Shown here piece by piece: positions 35,207-43,676 of a stretch of DNA of 64,000 nt; positions within the stretch are counted from its first letter, which is position 1, and each line of letters opens with the position of its first letter. The translations under genes and the position numbers were made by a program. Source of the stretch: Rhodobacteraceae bacterium CCMM004 (GTDB taxonomy: Bacteria > Pseudomonadota > Alphaproteobacteria > Rhodobacterales > Rhodobacteraceae); the NCBI GenBank assembly GCA_004005435.1, contig RZWH01000002.1, forward strand, positions 310,001-374,000, in the 5' to 3' direction. The notes beneath the pieces were generated by a model. It searched no databases. It was not told where the DNA came from and was given only the letters and a program-made list of their open reading frames with translations.

Positions 35207-35857
35207 TCAGGCGCGCAGCGCCGCCGCCGCGCCCGCCATCAGGTGGGCCGCCATCGCCGCCTCGGCCCAGTCGGGGCTGCGGGCGGCGATGGCGTCGGCG
35301 ATTTCGCGGTGGTGGCGCTGCGACCGCGCCAGATCCTCGTCCGAGTAGTGGCCGTAGGTCCGTGTCACCATGCCCACGTCCACCGCGAGGCTCATCAGTG
35401 CGGTCAGCCGCGGCGAGCGCGCCGCCTCGGCAATGGTGCGATGGAAGTCGGCGTTGATCTCGGCGATGGCAGCGCTGTCCTCGACCCCGCGGGGCGGCAG
35501 GTGCCCCGCCATCCGGGTGCAGAGGGCATCCAGCCGCGCGACCTCCTCGTCGGTGGCGTGGACCGCGGCGCGCGCCGCGGCATAGCCCTCCAGCATTCGC
35601 CGGATCTCGAAAATCTGCGCCACCTCGTCCTCGGGGAAGGACGCGACGCGGGTGGTATAGCCCTGCTGCCGCTCGACGAACCCCTCCAGGATCAGCCGGC
35701 TGATGGCCTCGCGCACCGGCGTGCGGCTGAGGCCCAGGTCGTCGGCCAGCCGCGTCTCGGTCAGGCGCTCGCCCTCGGCCAGGCTGCCGGTGACGATGGC
35801 CCGGCGGATGGCGTGGTAGGCCGCCTCGGCCGCCGGCTGCTTGTGCGGGGCGTTCAC
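35207..35857 (-). CDS. GntR-family (FCD-type) transcriptional regulator
   Basis: 216 residues from a GTG that overlaps the upstream stop (GTGA). Winged helix at about 10-70 (YHAIRRAIVTGSLAEGERL, ETRLADDLGLSRTPVREAIS). The FCD effector domain follows (EIRRMLEGYAAARAAV, INADFHRTIAEAARSPRL, HHREIADAI) with the histidine residues that usually hold a metal ion. It is co-transcribed with the HMG-CoA-lyase-like gene and probably controls it and the divergent CoA-transferase operon, responding to a carboxylic acid substrate. Confidence 0.9.
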   Translation of the reverse strand: MNAPHKQPAAEAAYHAIRRAIVTGSLAEGERLTETRLADDLGLSRTPVREAISRLILEGFVERQQGYTTRVASFPEDEVAQIFEIRRMLEGYAAARAAVHATDEEVARLDALCTRMAGHLPPRGVEDSAAIAEINADFHRTIAEAARSPRLTALMSLAVDVGMVTRTYGHYSDEDLARSQRHHREIADAIAARSPDWAEAAMAAHLMAGAAAALRA

Positions 35858-36750
35858 GCCGCGGCGCGGGGGAACCCGCCCGCCTTCATCACCATGCCCG
35901 GCACCTCGTGGCCCAGCCGTCCCGCCAGCCACTCGGCCGCGGCGATGCAGGCGTCGAGGTCCATGCCCGTCACGACCCCCGACCGGTCCAGCATGTAGAC
36001 CAGATCCTCGGTGGCGATGTTGCCGGTGGCGCGCGGGGCGAAGGGGCAGCCCCCCGTCCCGCCGAAGGACGCGTCGAGCGCCGTGGCCCCCGCCTCCACC
36101 CCCGCCCAGGCGTTGGCGATGCCGGTGTTGCGGGTGTTGTGCAGGTGCAGGCGCACGGGCAGGTCGGGAAAGGCGCGGCGCACCGCCCCCACCCGCTCGG
36201 TCACGTCGCGAGGGGTGGCGACGCCGATGGTGTCGGCCAGCGCGATCTCGTGCGGGGTGCCGGCGGCGCAATCCTCGACCACGGCCATGAGGCGGGCCAA
36301 GGGCACCTCGCCCTCGAACGGACAGCCGAAGGCGGCACCGATGGTGACGCCGGTGCGGATGGCGTCCGGCACCTCAGCCCGCACCGCACGGAAGGCGGCG
36401 ACGCTGTCGGCGGTATCCACCCCCTGGTTGCGGCGATTGAAGGTGTCGGTGGCGACGACGACAAAGTTCGCCTCGTCCAGCCCCGCCGCCACCGCCCGGT
36501 CGAAGCCGCGGCGGTTCAGCGTCAGCCCGATATGCCGCCCCGTCCCGCGCGGCAGTCCGGCCGCAACGGCGTCGGCATCGGCCATCTGCGGCACCCGCTT
36601 GGGGTTGACGAAGGACGTCACCTCGACCCGGCCCGCCCCGGCCTCGACCGCCCGGGCGATCAGCGCCAGCTTGTCCTCGGTCGACAGCAGCGTGGCGTCA
36701 TTCTGTATCCCATCTCGGGGCGAAACCTCGATTATCTCGATGCGATCCAC
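35854..36750 (-). CDS. Hydroxymethylglutaryl-CoA lyase family protein
   Basis: 298 residues, full-length DRE-TIM lyase. EVSPRDGIQND holds the metal Asp and catalytic Arg; VEVTSFVNPKRVPQM, HLHNTRNTGIANAWAG and FGGTGGCPFAPRATGN (loop cysteine) are the family motifs. The reaction is cleavage of HMG-CoA to acetyl-CoA and acetoacetate, or of a close analogue such as citramalyl-CoA. GGGAGG lies eight bases before the GTG start. Next to it, divergent, is a CaiB/BaiF CoA-transferase that could form the CoA ester. No isovaleryl-CoA or methylcrotonyl-CoA genes are near, so leucine breakdown is less likely to be its main job. Confidence 0.9.
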   Translation of the reverse strand: MDRIEIIEVSPRDGIQNDATLLSTEDKLALIARAVEAGAGRVEVTSFVNPKRVPQMADADAVAAGLPRGTGRHIGLTLNRRGFDRAVAAGLDEANFVVVATDTFNRRNQGVDTADSVAAFRAVRAEVPDAIRTGVTIGAAFGCPFEGEVPLARLMAVVEDCAAGTPHEIALADTIGVATPRDVTERVGAVRRAFPDLPVRLHLHNTRNTGIANAWAGVEAGATALDASFGGTGGCPFAPRATGNIATEDLVYMLDRSGVVTGMDLDACIAAAEWLAGRLGHEVPGMVMKAGGFPRAAA

Positions 36751-36857
36751 CTTTTTCGCCCTCCCGCGTTGCTTTCTGCATACAGCATCCTACACCTGAT
36801 ATGTGCGCCTATGCCGCGGGGTCAAACCGGAACCGCGCCGAGCCGAGGGGGAGATGC
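36751..36857. promoter_or_regulatory. Divergent promoter region, lyase-gntR and CoA-transferase operon
   Basis: This 107-bp gap must hold both promoters. It contains a partly palindromic CTGCATACAG (36776-36785), a plausible site for an FCD-type GntR protein, and is locally A+T-richer than its flanks. I could not set -10 and -35 boxes with confidence. The ribosome sites are GGGAGG for the lyase and GGGGGAG for the CoA-transferase. Confidence 0.4.
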
Positions 36858-38066
36858 ATGGCAGACGAGACACCTCAGGGACCGTTGTCCGACATCCGCG
36901 TGCTGGAGATGGGGCAGCTTCTGGCGGGGCCGTTCTGCGGGCAGCTTTTGGGGGACTTCGGCGCCGAGGTGATCAAGTGCGAGCCCCCGGGTGTCGGCGA
37001 CCCGATGCGCCAGTGGGGCCGCGAGAAACCCCATGGCAAGTCGCTGTGGTGGCCCGTGGTGGCGCGCAACAAGCGATCGGTCACGATCAACCTGCGCACG
37101 CCCGAGGGGCAGCAGATGGTGCGCGACCTGATCAAGGACACCGACATCCTGATCGAGAACTTCCGCCCCGGCACGATGGAGCGCTGGAACCTCGGCTACG
37201 AGGCGTTGAGCGCGATCAATCCCGGCCTGATCATGGTCCGCGTCACCGGCTTTGGCCAGACCGGACCGTATGCGTCGCGCGCGGGCTACGGCGCCATCGG
37301 CGAGGCCATGGGCGGTCTGCGCTATGTGGTGGGCGACCCCTCGACCCAGCCCAGCCGGATGGGCATCTCTATCGGCGACGAGCTGGCGGCGGTCCATGCC
37401 TGCATGGGCGCGCTGATGGCGCTGCACGCGCGGCACCGGACCGGCAAGGGCCAGATCGTGGACAGCGCCATCTACGAGGCGGTGCTGAACATGATGGAAA
37501 GCCTCGTGACCGAGTTCGACGTGGCGGGCTATGTGCGCGAGCGGACCGGGGCGATCCTGCCCAACGTGTCGCCCTCGAACGTCTTCGACACCGCCGATGG
37601 CAAGCTGCTGCTGATCGCGGCGAACCAGGACACGGTGTTCAAGCGGCTGGCCGAGGCCATGGGCCGCCCCGAGCTGGCCGAGGACGACCGCTATGCCACC
37701 CACTCGGCCCGCGGCCGGCACCAGCAGGAGCTGGACGACCTGATCAACGACTGGACCAGGACCATTCCCCTGGCCGAGCTTGAGGCCCGGATGAACGAAC
37801 ACGGCGTGCCCTGCGGCCTGATCTACAAGGCCGAGGACATGATCGCCGACCCGCATTTCCAGGCCCGCGAGGCGCTGGTCGACGTCGAGCATCCGGACTT
37901 CGGCAAGATCAAGATGCAGAACGTGGCGCCGCGGCTCAGCGACACGCCCGGCGCGGTGCGCCATGTCGGGCCCGAACTGGGCGAGGCCAACGACTATGTC
38001 TATGGCGAGCTTCTGGGCCTCGATGCCGACCGGCGCGCGGCGCTGAAGGACGCCGGGGTGATCTGA
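36858..38066 (+). CDS. CaiB/BaiF (family III) CoA-transferase
   Basis: 402 residues. Family segments: DIRVLEMGQLLAGPFCGQ, DFGAEVIKCEPPG, RNKRSVTINLRTPEG, DILIENFRPGTMERW, GFGQTGPYASRAGYG and the GDELAAVHACMGALMAL region with the catalytic Asp. It moves CoA between carboxylic acids without ATP. GGGGGAG lies five bases before the ATG. It heads the long operon and is divergent from the HMG-CoA-lyase-like gene; together they could activate and cleave a hydroxy-dicarboxylic acid. Acyl specificity cannot be read from sequence. Confidence 0.92.
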   Translation: MADETPQGPLSDIRVLEMGQLLAGPFCGQLLGDFGAEVIKCEPPGVGDPMRQWGREKPHGKSLWWPVVARNKRSVTINLRTPEGQQMVRDLIKDTDILIENFRPGTMERWNLGYEALSAINPGLIMVRVTGFGQTGPYASRAGYGAIGEAMGGLRYVVGDPSTQPSRMGISIGDELAAVHACMGALMALHARHRTGKGQIVDSAIYEAVLNMMESLVTEFDVAGYVRERTGAILPNVSPSNVFDTADGKLLLIAANQDTVFKRLAEAMGRPELAEDDRYATHSARGRHQQELDDLINDWTRTIPLAELEARMNEHGVPCGLIYKAEDMIADPHFQAREALVDVEHPDFGKIKMQNVAPRLSDTPGAVRHVGPELGEANDYVYGELLGLDADRRAALKDAGVI

Positions 38067-38067
38067 G

Positions 38068-38823
38068 GTGACACAGGCGGCGCCAGCGGGGTTCCTGACG
38101 GTGGGCGAGGCGGCAGCCCGGCTGGGCGTCAGCCGGCTCAAGCTGCGCGAGGCCGTGGCCCGCCGCCTGATCCCCGCCCGCCGGGACAACGAGGGGCAGC
38201 TGCGCGTGGACCTCGACGCCGCGCCCCCGGACCTGGCCGACCGGCTGGCCGGCAGCGAGATGTCGGCGGGCGACCTCCTCGACATGCTGTTCGACGAGGT
38301 GGAAGAGTTGCAGGCGCAGGTGGCCGAAAAGGACGCCGAGCGCCTGGCGCTGGTTGGGCTGATCGAGCGGCAGGCCGACGCGCTCGACCGCGCCGCGGCG
38401 CTGATGCCCGGCGACACGGGCGGCACCGAACGGGCGCTGGCGCTGATGGAGACGGCGGGCGCCCGGCTGGAGGCGAGCCTGGGCCAGACCGCCCGCTATG
38501 ACGACCTGCTGGCCCGGGCCGCCGCGCTGGCCGAGCGCGGCGCGGCGGCCGAGGCGGGGGCCGAGCGCGCCTTTGCCCTGCTCGACGCCGCGGTGGCGGC
38601 GGCCGAACGGGCCGAGGGCGACCGCACCCGCGCGGCCGAGATGCTGGGACGCGCGCTGGAAGGGGCCGAGCGGCTGGAGGGGGAACTCGCCCGCCGCGAC
38701 GCCACCATCGCCCAGCAGCAAAGCTTGATCGACCGGGTGATGGCCATGGCCGAGCGCGCCGCGGCGCTGGCCCCCGCGCCCCGCCGCCGGGGCGTGCTAG
38801 GCTGGTTCAAGGGACAGAAATGA
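38068..38823 (+). CDS. HTH plus coiled-coil protein of unknown function
   Basis: 251 residues from a GTG one base after the CoA-transferase stop codon. The first ~60 residues look like an excisionase/MerR-type helix-turn-helix (TVGEAAARLGVSRLKLREAV, ARRLIPARRDNEGQLRVDL). The rest is almost continuous alanine/glutamate/arginine helix with heptads (VEELQAQVAEKDAERLALVG, and ERAFALLDAAVAAAERAEGD), ending in a basic GVLGWFKGQK tail. No membrane segment or known catalytic motif. It could be an adaptor or regulator of the operon. Very high Ala/Glu content and strong G+C bias suggest relaxed sequence constraint in the coil. Confidence 0.7.
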   Translation: MTQAAPAGFLTVGEAAARLGVSRLKLREAVARRLIPARRDNEGQLRVDLDAAPPDLADRLAGSEMSAGDLLDMLFDEVEELQAQVAEKDAERLALVGLIERQADALDRAAALMPGDTGGTERALALMETAGARLEASLGQTARYDDLLARAAALAERGAAAEAGAERAFALLDAAVAAAERAEGDRTRAAEMLGRALEGAERLEGELARRDATIAQQQSLIDRVMAMAERAAALAPAPRRRGVLGWFKGQK

Positions 38824-38833
38824 GGAGGCCGGG

Positions 38834-41032
38834 ATGGGCTCGACCGAAGACCTGATACGCCGCTACGAGGACCGCCTCGCCGCCTTCGAGGCGCGGCTCA
38901 AGCAACTGGAATCGGGCGGCCCCGCCCCGGCTCCGGCGGCCGCCCCCGCCGCGCGGCAGTCGGGCCGCGGCCTGCGTCTGGGCGTGGACGTGGGCGGCAC
39001 CTTCACCGACCTCTTGCTGCTCGACCCCGCCCGCGGCCGCACCTTCACCGCCAAGGTGCCGTCGACCCCCGACGATTCCAGCCGCGGCGTGCTGAACGGC
39101 ATCGAGAAGATCTGCGGCACGGCCGGGATCGACCCCGCCGACATCTCCGAGGTGATGCACGGCACCACCGTCGCCACCAACACGGTGCTGACCTCGTCGG
39201 GCGCGCTGGTGGGCCTCGTCACGACCAAGGGCTACCGCGACACGCTCCAGATCGCGCGCAGCTATGTGCCCGGGGGCCTCGGCGGCTGGGTGATCTGGAA
39301 CAAGTCCCCGAACCTCGCGCCGCTCGAACTGACCGTCGAGGCGCACGAGCGCATGGCCGCCGACGGCAGCGTGGTCGAGCCCCTGGACGAGCGTCAGGTG
39401 CGCGGCGAGCTGGAGCGGCTCCTCTCCTCGGGGATCGAGGCGCTGACCGTCGCGCTGTTCAACAGCTACGTCAACGACGCCCACGAACGCCGCATCGCCG
39501 AGATCGCGCGCGAAATCGCGCCAGACATCCCGGTCTCGACCTCGGCCAGCGTCATGCCCGAGATGTACGAGTACGAGCGGACCGAGACCACCGTCGTCAA
39601 CAGCTACGTGCGCCCCGTGGTGTCCAAATACGTCCGCAACCTCGAAGGTGAGCTCAGCAGCCGCATGGGCGACGTGAACCTCCAGATCCTGCGCTCGGAC
39701 GGCGGACTTTCGACGGCCAAGGGCGCCATGGACCAGCCGGTGAACCTGCTGATGTCCGGCCCCGCGGGGGGCGTCGCCGGCGCGCTCTGGATCGCCCAGC
39801 AGGCCAAGTTCGCCAACCTGTTGACCTTCGACATGGGCGGCACCTCGACCGATGTGGCGCTGATCGAAAAGGGCGTGGCGCGGACCCGGCGCGAGACGCG
39901 GGTGGGCGACGTCACCGTCCGCGCCCCCTCCATCGACGTGCGCACCGTGGGCGCGGGCGGCGGCTCCATCGCCTATGTCCCCGAGCTGACGAAAGCCTTG
40001 CGCGTCGGCCCGCAGTCGGCGGGCGCCGCCCCCGGGCCCGCGGCCTACATGAAGGGCGGCGAGGCGCCCACCGTCACCGACGCCAACGTCGTTCTGGGCT
40101 ATCTGCCGTCCGGGGCCAAGCTGGGCGGCGACATGGAGATCAGCCGCGACCTGGCGGTCAAGGCGGTCCAGACCATCGCCGAGCCCCTGGGCAAGTCGGT
40201 CGAGGACGCCGCCGAGGGCATCGTCGCCATCGTCAACGAGAACATGTGCGGCGCGCTGCGGCTGGTCTCGGTCGAACAGGGCTACGACCCGCGCGACTTT
40301 GCCCTGATCGGCTTCGGCGGCGCGGGGCCGCTGCACGCCAACGCGCTCGCGCGCCTCGTCGGTGCCTGGCCCGCCATCGTGCCGCCCGGTCCGGGGGTGC
40401 TCTGCGCCTATGGCGACGCGACCACGCGGCTCAGGGACGAGGCCAGCCAGACCTTCGTGCGCCACGTCGCCGACACCTCCGACGACGAGGTCCGCACGTC
40501 GCTCGACGCGCTGGAGGCCGAGGCGTCCCGCGGGCTGGGCGGCGGCGAGACCGAAACGCTGTACCAGATCGACATCCGCTATCGCGGCCAGGGGATGAAG
40601 CTGACGGTGGACATGACGCCCGAGGACTTCCGCCGCGAGGGACTGGCCGGCGTCGCCGCACGCTTCGACGCCGAGCACGAGCAGCTCTTTACCTTCGCCC
40701 TCGACGCGCCCCACGAACTGGTCGGCCTGCGCGCGGTCGTGCAGGGCGCCCGCCGCGACTTCATCGACACCGAAGGCGCGGCCGGCGGCAAGAGCACCAT
40801 GGCCGCCCGCATCGACAAGAGCCACCGCATCTATGCCGGGGGGCAGTGGCACAACGCGCCCATCTACGACCGCGGCAAGCTGGCCCCGGGCAATGAGATC
40901 GCTGGGCCCGCCGTCGTGACCGAGATGGACTCCACGACCCTGATCCTGCCCGACCACGTGGCCGAGGTGGACCGGGTCGGCAACCTGTTGATCTGGCCCA
41001 AGGGCCATGAGCGCCGCAAGGGGGACCGCTGA
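38834..41032 (+). CDS. hyuA: Hydantoinase/oxoprolinase subunit A (HyuA)
   Basis: 732 residues. After an unusual ~45-residue N-terminal extension, the ASKHA fold begins with LGVDVGGTFTDLLLLD (residues 49-64). MHGTTVATNTVL, the FDMGGTSTDVALIEKG second phosphate motif and GFGGAGPLHANALA follow. The family performs ATP-dependent opening of hydantoin-like or 5-oxoproline rings, or carboxylation (acetone/acetophenone carboxylases), together with HyuB. The N-terminal extension is a short heptad coil (RLAAFEARLKQLE at 14-26) and a Pro/Ala linker, not usual in HyuA; the same motif type occurs in the operon's permease. Overlaps hyuB by one base (TGATG). Confidence 0.9.
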   Translation: MGSTEDLIRRYEDRLAAFEARLKQLESGGPAPAPAAAPAARQSGRGLRLGVDVGGTFTDLLLLDPARGRTFTAKVPSTPDDSSRGVLNGIEKICGTAGIDPADISEVMHGTTVATNTVLTSSGALVGLVTTKGYRDTLQIARSYVPGGLGGWVIWNKSPNLAPLELTVEAHERMAADGSVVEPLDERQVRGELERLLSSGIEALTVALFNSYVNDAHERRIAEIAREIAPDIPVSTSASVMPEMYEYERTETTVVNSYVRPVVSKYVRNLEGELSSRMGDVNLQILRSDGGLSTAKGAMDQPVNLLMSGPAGGVAGALWIAQQAKFANLLTFDMGGTSTDVALIEKGVARTRRETRVGDVTVRAPSIDVRTVGAGGGSIAYVPELTKALRVGPQSAGAAPGPAAYMKGGEAPTVTDANVVLGYLPSGAKLGGDMEISRDLAVKAVQTIAEPLGKSVEDAAEGIVAIVNENMCGALRLVSVEQGYDPRDFALIGFGGAGPLHANALARLVGAWPAIVPPGPGVLCAYGDATTRLRDEASQTFVRHVADTSDDEVRTSLDALEAEASRGLGGGETETLYQIDIRYRGQGMKLTVDMTPEDFRREGLAGVAARFDAEHEQLFTFALDAPHELVGLRAVVQGARRDFIDTEGAAGGKSTMAARIDKSHRIYAGGQWHNAPIYDRGKLAPGNEIAGPAVVTEMDSTTLILPDHVAEVDRVGNLLIWPKGHERRKGDR

Positions 41033-42924
41033 TGCCCGCCACCATCGTCCAATCGAACGACACGCCCTTTAGCCGCGTGGACGTGGACCCGATCACCCTC
41101 GACATCGTCGAGAACGCGCTCAGGAACGCCCGGGCCGAGATGGACGCGGTGCTGTTCCGCACCGCCATGTCGCCCGGCATCCGCGAACAGCACGACGCAT
41201 TCCCGATGATCGCCAACCAGGAGGGCAAGATGGTGGTGGGCCAGTTCGGCTCGTTCCTCTACGGCTTCATCCAGGGCTATGAGGGCACCATCGAGGACGG
41301 CGACGTCTTTCTGACCAACGACCCCTACTCGGTCGGCGGCGCGGTCAGCCATCTGAACGACTGGCTGATCATGATGCCGATCTTCCACGACGGGCGGCTG
41401 GTGTCCTGGGCGGCGATGTTCGGGCATATGACCGACGTGGGCGGCAAGGTGCCCGGCTCGCTGCCCACCGATGCCAAGATGATCTATGAGGAAGGGACCA
41501 TCGTCCCGCCCACCAAGATCTATCGCAAGGGCGCGTTGCAGCACGAGATTCTGAACATTCTGCTCGCCAACTGCCGGATGCCCGAGTGGAACAAATCCGA
41601 CTTCTTCGCCATCATCGCAGGTTGCCGCCTGGCCGAGCGGCGCGTGCGCGAGAACATCGCCCGCTTCGGCGCCGACACCTACATTTCCGCGATGTGGGAC
41701 ATGCTGGACCGCAACAAGCTGGCCATGGGCGCGATCATCCAGATGATCGTGCCGGACGGCGCGGATGGCACAAAGGCGACATTCCACGACTGGATCGACG
41801 ACGACGGGATGGGCAACGGACCTTACAAGATCGCGTGTTCGCTGCACCGCGAGGGGGACGTCGCCATCTTCGATTTCTCCGACAGCGACCCGCAGAGCCT
41901 GTCGAGCATCAACTTTCTCCTCAACGAGGAGATGTTCAAGATGTTCTTCGGCGCCTTCACCATCAACCTCGTGGACCCGCAGATCCTGTTCAACGACGGC
42001 TTCTACGACCTCGTGGAGGTTCGGATTCCCGAAGGCTGCATCCTCAAGCCCAAGAAGCCCGCGGCGCTGAGTTGCCGGACCCACATGCTGGGCCGGATCT
42101 TCGACCTGATGGGCGGGCTTTTGGGCCAGGGGGCGCCCGACGCCCTGAACGCCGCGGGGTTCTCGGACAGCCCGCATTTCATGTATTCGGGCTTCGGCCG
42201 CGACGGCGAATGGTATCAGCTGTTTCAGATCGGCTTTGGCGGGGTGCCAGGCCGCCCGGCAGGCGACGGCCCCGACGGGCACTCCATGTGGCCGGCGTTT
42301 ACAAATGTCCCCAACGAGTTCCTGGAGGCGTACTTCCCCCTGCGGATCCGCACCTATGCGACGATCCCCGACTCGGGTGGCGCGGGCAAGCACCGCGGTG
42401 GAAACGGCATCACCATCGCCTATGAACTCCTTGAAAAGGGAGAGATTTCCATCCACGACGACCGCTGGCTGACCTACCCCTGGGGCGTCAACGGCGGCCA
42501 GCCCGGGATGCGCTCGACCAAGCGGCTGGTTCGGAAGGACGGCACCGAGGAGAACATCCCCTCCAAGTGCGACCGCATCGCGGTGGAGCCGGGCGACGTC
42601 CTGCACTTCAACACCTGGGGCGGCGGCGGCTGGGGCGACCCGCTGGAGCGCGACCCCGAGACGGTGCTGCTGGACGTCAAGCGCGGCCTCGTCACGGTCA
42701 ACGGCGCGCGCCGCTACGGCGTGATGATCCGCGACGGCCGGGTCGATGTCTCGGCCACGGACGAGCTGCGCAAGGAGATCGCCCGCGACCGCGGCCCCGA
42801 CCTGCCGCTGTTCGACCGCGGCTTCGACAGCCTCGACGAGATCAAGGCGCGCGCCAAGCGCGAAACCGGCTTCGAACCCCCCGCCGACCCGGTCTTCCAC
42901 CGGTTCATGAGGGCCGCCGAATGA
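41032..42924 (+). CDS. hyuB: Hydantoinase/oxoprolinase subunit B (HyuB)
   Basis: 630 residues of the HyuB family. Start VDPITLDIVENALRNARAEM, then FRTAMSPGIREQHDAFP, DVFLTNDPYSVGGAVSHLND, FGHMTDVGGKVPGS, GGAGKHRGGNGITIAYELLE and GWGDPLERDPETVLLDVKRG, all canonical. It forms the active enzyme with HyuA. It begins on the last base of hyuA. Downstream comes a dispersed repeat with a hairpin (42933-42989) before the cysteine hydrolase, so read-through into the transporter genes may be attenuated. Confidence 0.93.
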   Translation: MPATIVQSNDTPFSRVDVDPITLDIVENALRNARAEMDAVLFRTAMSPGIREQHDAFPMIANQEGKMVVGQFGSFLYGFIQGYEGTIEDGDVFLTNDPYSVGGAVSHLNDWLIMMPIFHDGRLVSWAAMFGHMTDVGGKVPGSLPTDAKMIYEEGTIVPPTKIYRKGALQHEILNILLANCRMPEWNKSDFFAIIAGCRLAERRVRENIARFGADTYISAMWDMLDRNKLAMGAIIQMIVPDGADGTKATFHDWIDDDGMGNGPYKIACSLHREGDVAIFDFSDSDPQSLSSINFLLNEEMFKMFFGAFTINLVDPQILFNDGFYDLVEVRIPEGCILKPKKPAALSCRTHMLGRIFDLMGGLLGQGAPDALNAAGFSDSPHFMYSGFGRDGEWYQLFQIGFGGVPGRPAGDGPDGHSMWPAFTNVPNEFLEAYFPLRIRTYATIPDSGGAGKHRGGNGITIAYELLEKGEISIHDDRWLTYPWGVNGGQPGMRSTKRLVRKDGTEENIPSKCDRIAVEPGDVLHFNTWGGGGWGDPLERDPETVLLDVKRGLVTVNGARRYGVMIRDGRVDVSATDELRKEIARDRGPDLPLFDRGFDSLDEIKARAKRETGFEPPADPVFHRFMRAAE

Positions 42925-42932
42925 CCGCAATG

Positions 42933-42989
42933 CCCCTTCATCTTGGCTCAAATACCCCGGGGAGCGCGAGGGGCTGGCCCCTCGCTCCC
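42933..42989. repeat. Dispersed intergenic repeat with hairpin, copy 1
   Basis: The block CCCCTTCATCTTGGC-T-CAAATACCC (42933-42957) is followed by a G+C-rich hairpin, arms 42960-42974 and 42977-42989 with a two-base bulge. A 24-of-25 match to the block lies at 47421-47445, again followed by a hairpin. The placement after hyuB suggests a transcription attenuator or a mobile/REP-type element. Confidence 0.7.
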
Positions 42990-43018
42990 GCCCTGGCAGC
43001 CCGCGCCGAGGCCCGCTC

Positions 43019-43657
43019 ATGACCGACCTCGATACCAACTACGCCCGCGCCGGCTATCACCACGCCCAGACCCGGGGGCGGCGCCCTGCGCTGGTCCTGA
43101 TCGACTTCGCCCGCGCCTATTTCGACCCCGACGCGCCGCTCTTTGGCGGCGAGGGATGCCAGACCGCACTGGACAACGCCGCCGCCCTGGCCGACGCAGC
43201 GCGGACGGCGGGCGTCCCGGTGATCTTCACCGAGGTCAAGTACCAGCCCGGCGGTGCGGACGGCGGCGCGTTCTACGCCAAGGTGCCCGCGCTCGCCTGT
43301 TTCGAGGCCGGGCGCAGCACGCAAGAGCTGGCCCCACCGCTTGAAGTTCTCCCCGGAGATGCTTTGATTTCAAAGCAATATCCGTCGGCCTTCTTCGGCA
43401 CCTCGCTGGCGCCGATGCTGACCCATATGGGGATCGACACGCTGCTGCTGACCGGCGTGACCACGTCGGGCTGCGTCCGGGCGACGTGCATCGACTCGAT
43501 CTCCCACGGCTTCGTCACGCTGGTGGTCGAGGACGCCGTGGGCGACCGTGCGGACGAACCCCATCGCGCCAATCTCTACGACATGTCGGCCAAATATGCC
43601 GACCTGATCACCACCGCCGACGCCGCCTCCTACTTCAACGAAATCAAAACACTATAA
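43019..43657 (+). CDS. Isochorismatase-like cysteine hydrolase (N-carbamoylsarcosine amidase type)
   Basis: 212 residues. The catalytic triad is visible: Asp in LVLIDFARAYFD, Lys in ISKQYPSAFFGT and Cys in GVTTSGCVRATCID, with the preceding cis-peptide segment. The sequence style fits N-carbamoylsarcosine amidohydrolase and related maleamate or ureidoacrylate amidases. In creatinine breakdown, N-methylhydantoin amidohydrolase (a HyuA/HyuB enzyme) forms N-carbamoylsarcosine, which this type of amidase hydrolyses to sarcosine, CO2 and ammonia. That pairing makes a hydantoin-type pathway plausible here; the exact substrate is inference. Confidence 0.85.
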   Translation: MTDLDTNYARAGYHHAQTRGRRPALVLIDFARAYFDPDAPLFGGEGCQTALDNAAALADAARTAGVPVIFTEVKYQPGGADGGAFYAKVPALACFEAGRSTQELAPPLEVLPGDALISKQYPSAFFGTSLAPMLTHMGIDTLLLTGVTTSGCVRATCIDSISHGFVTLVVEDAVGDRADEPHRANLYDMSAKYADLITTADAASYFNEIKTL

Positions 43658-43676
43658 GACAAGGGAGATCCAACGC

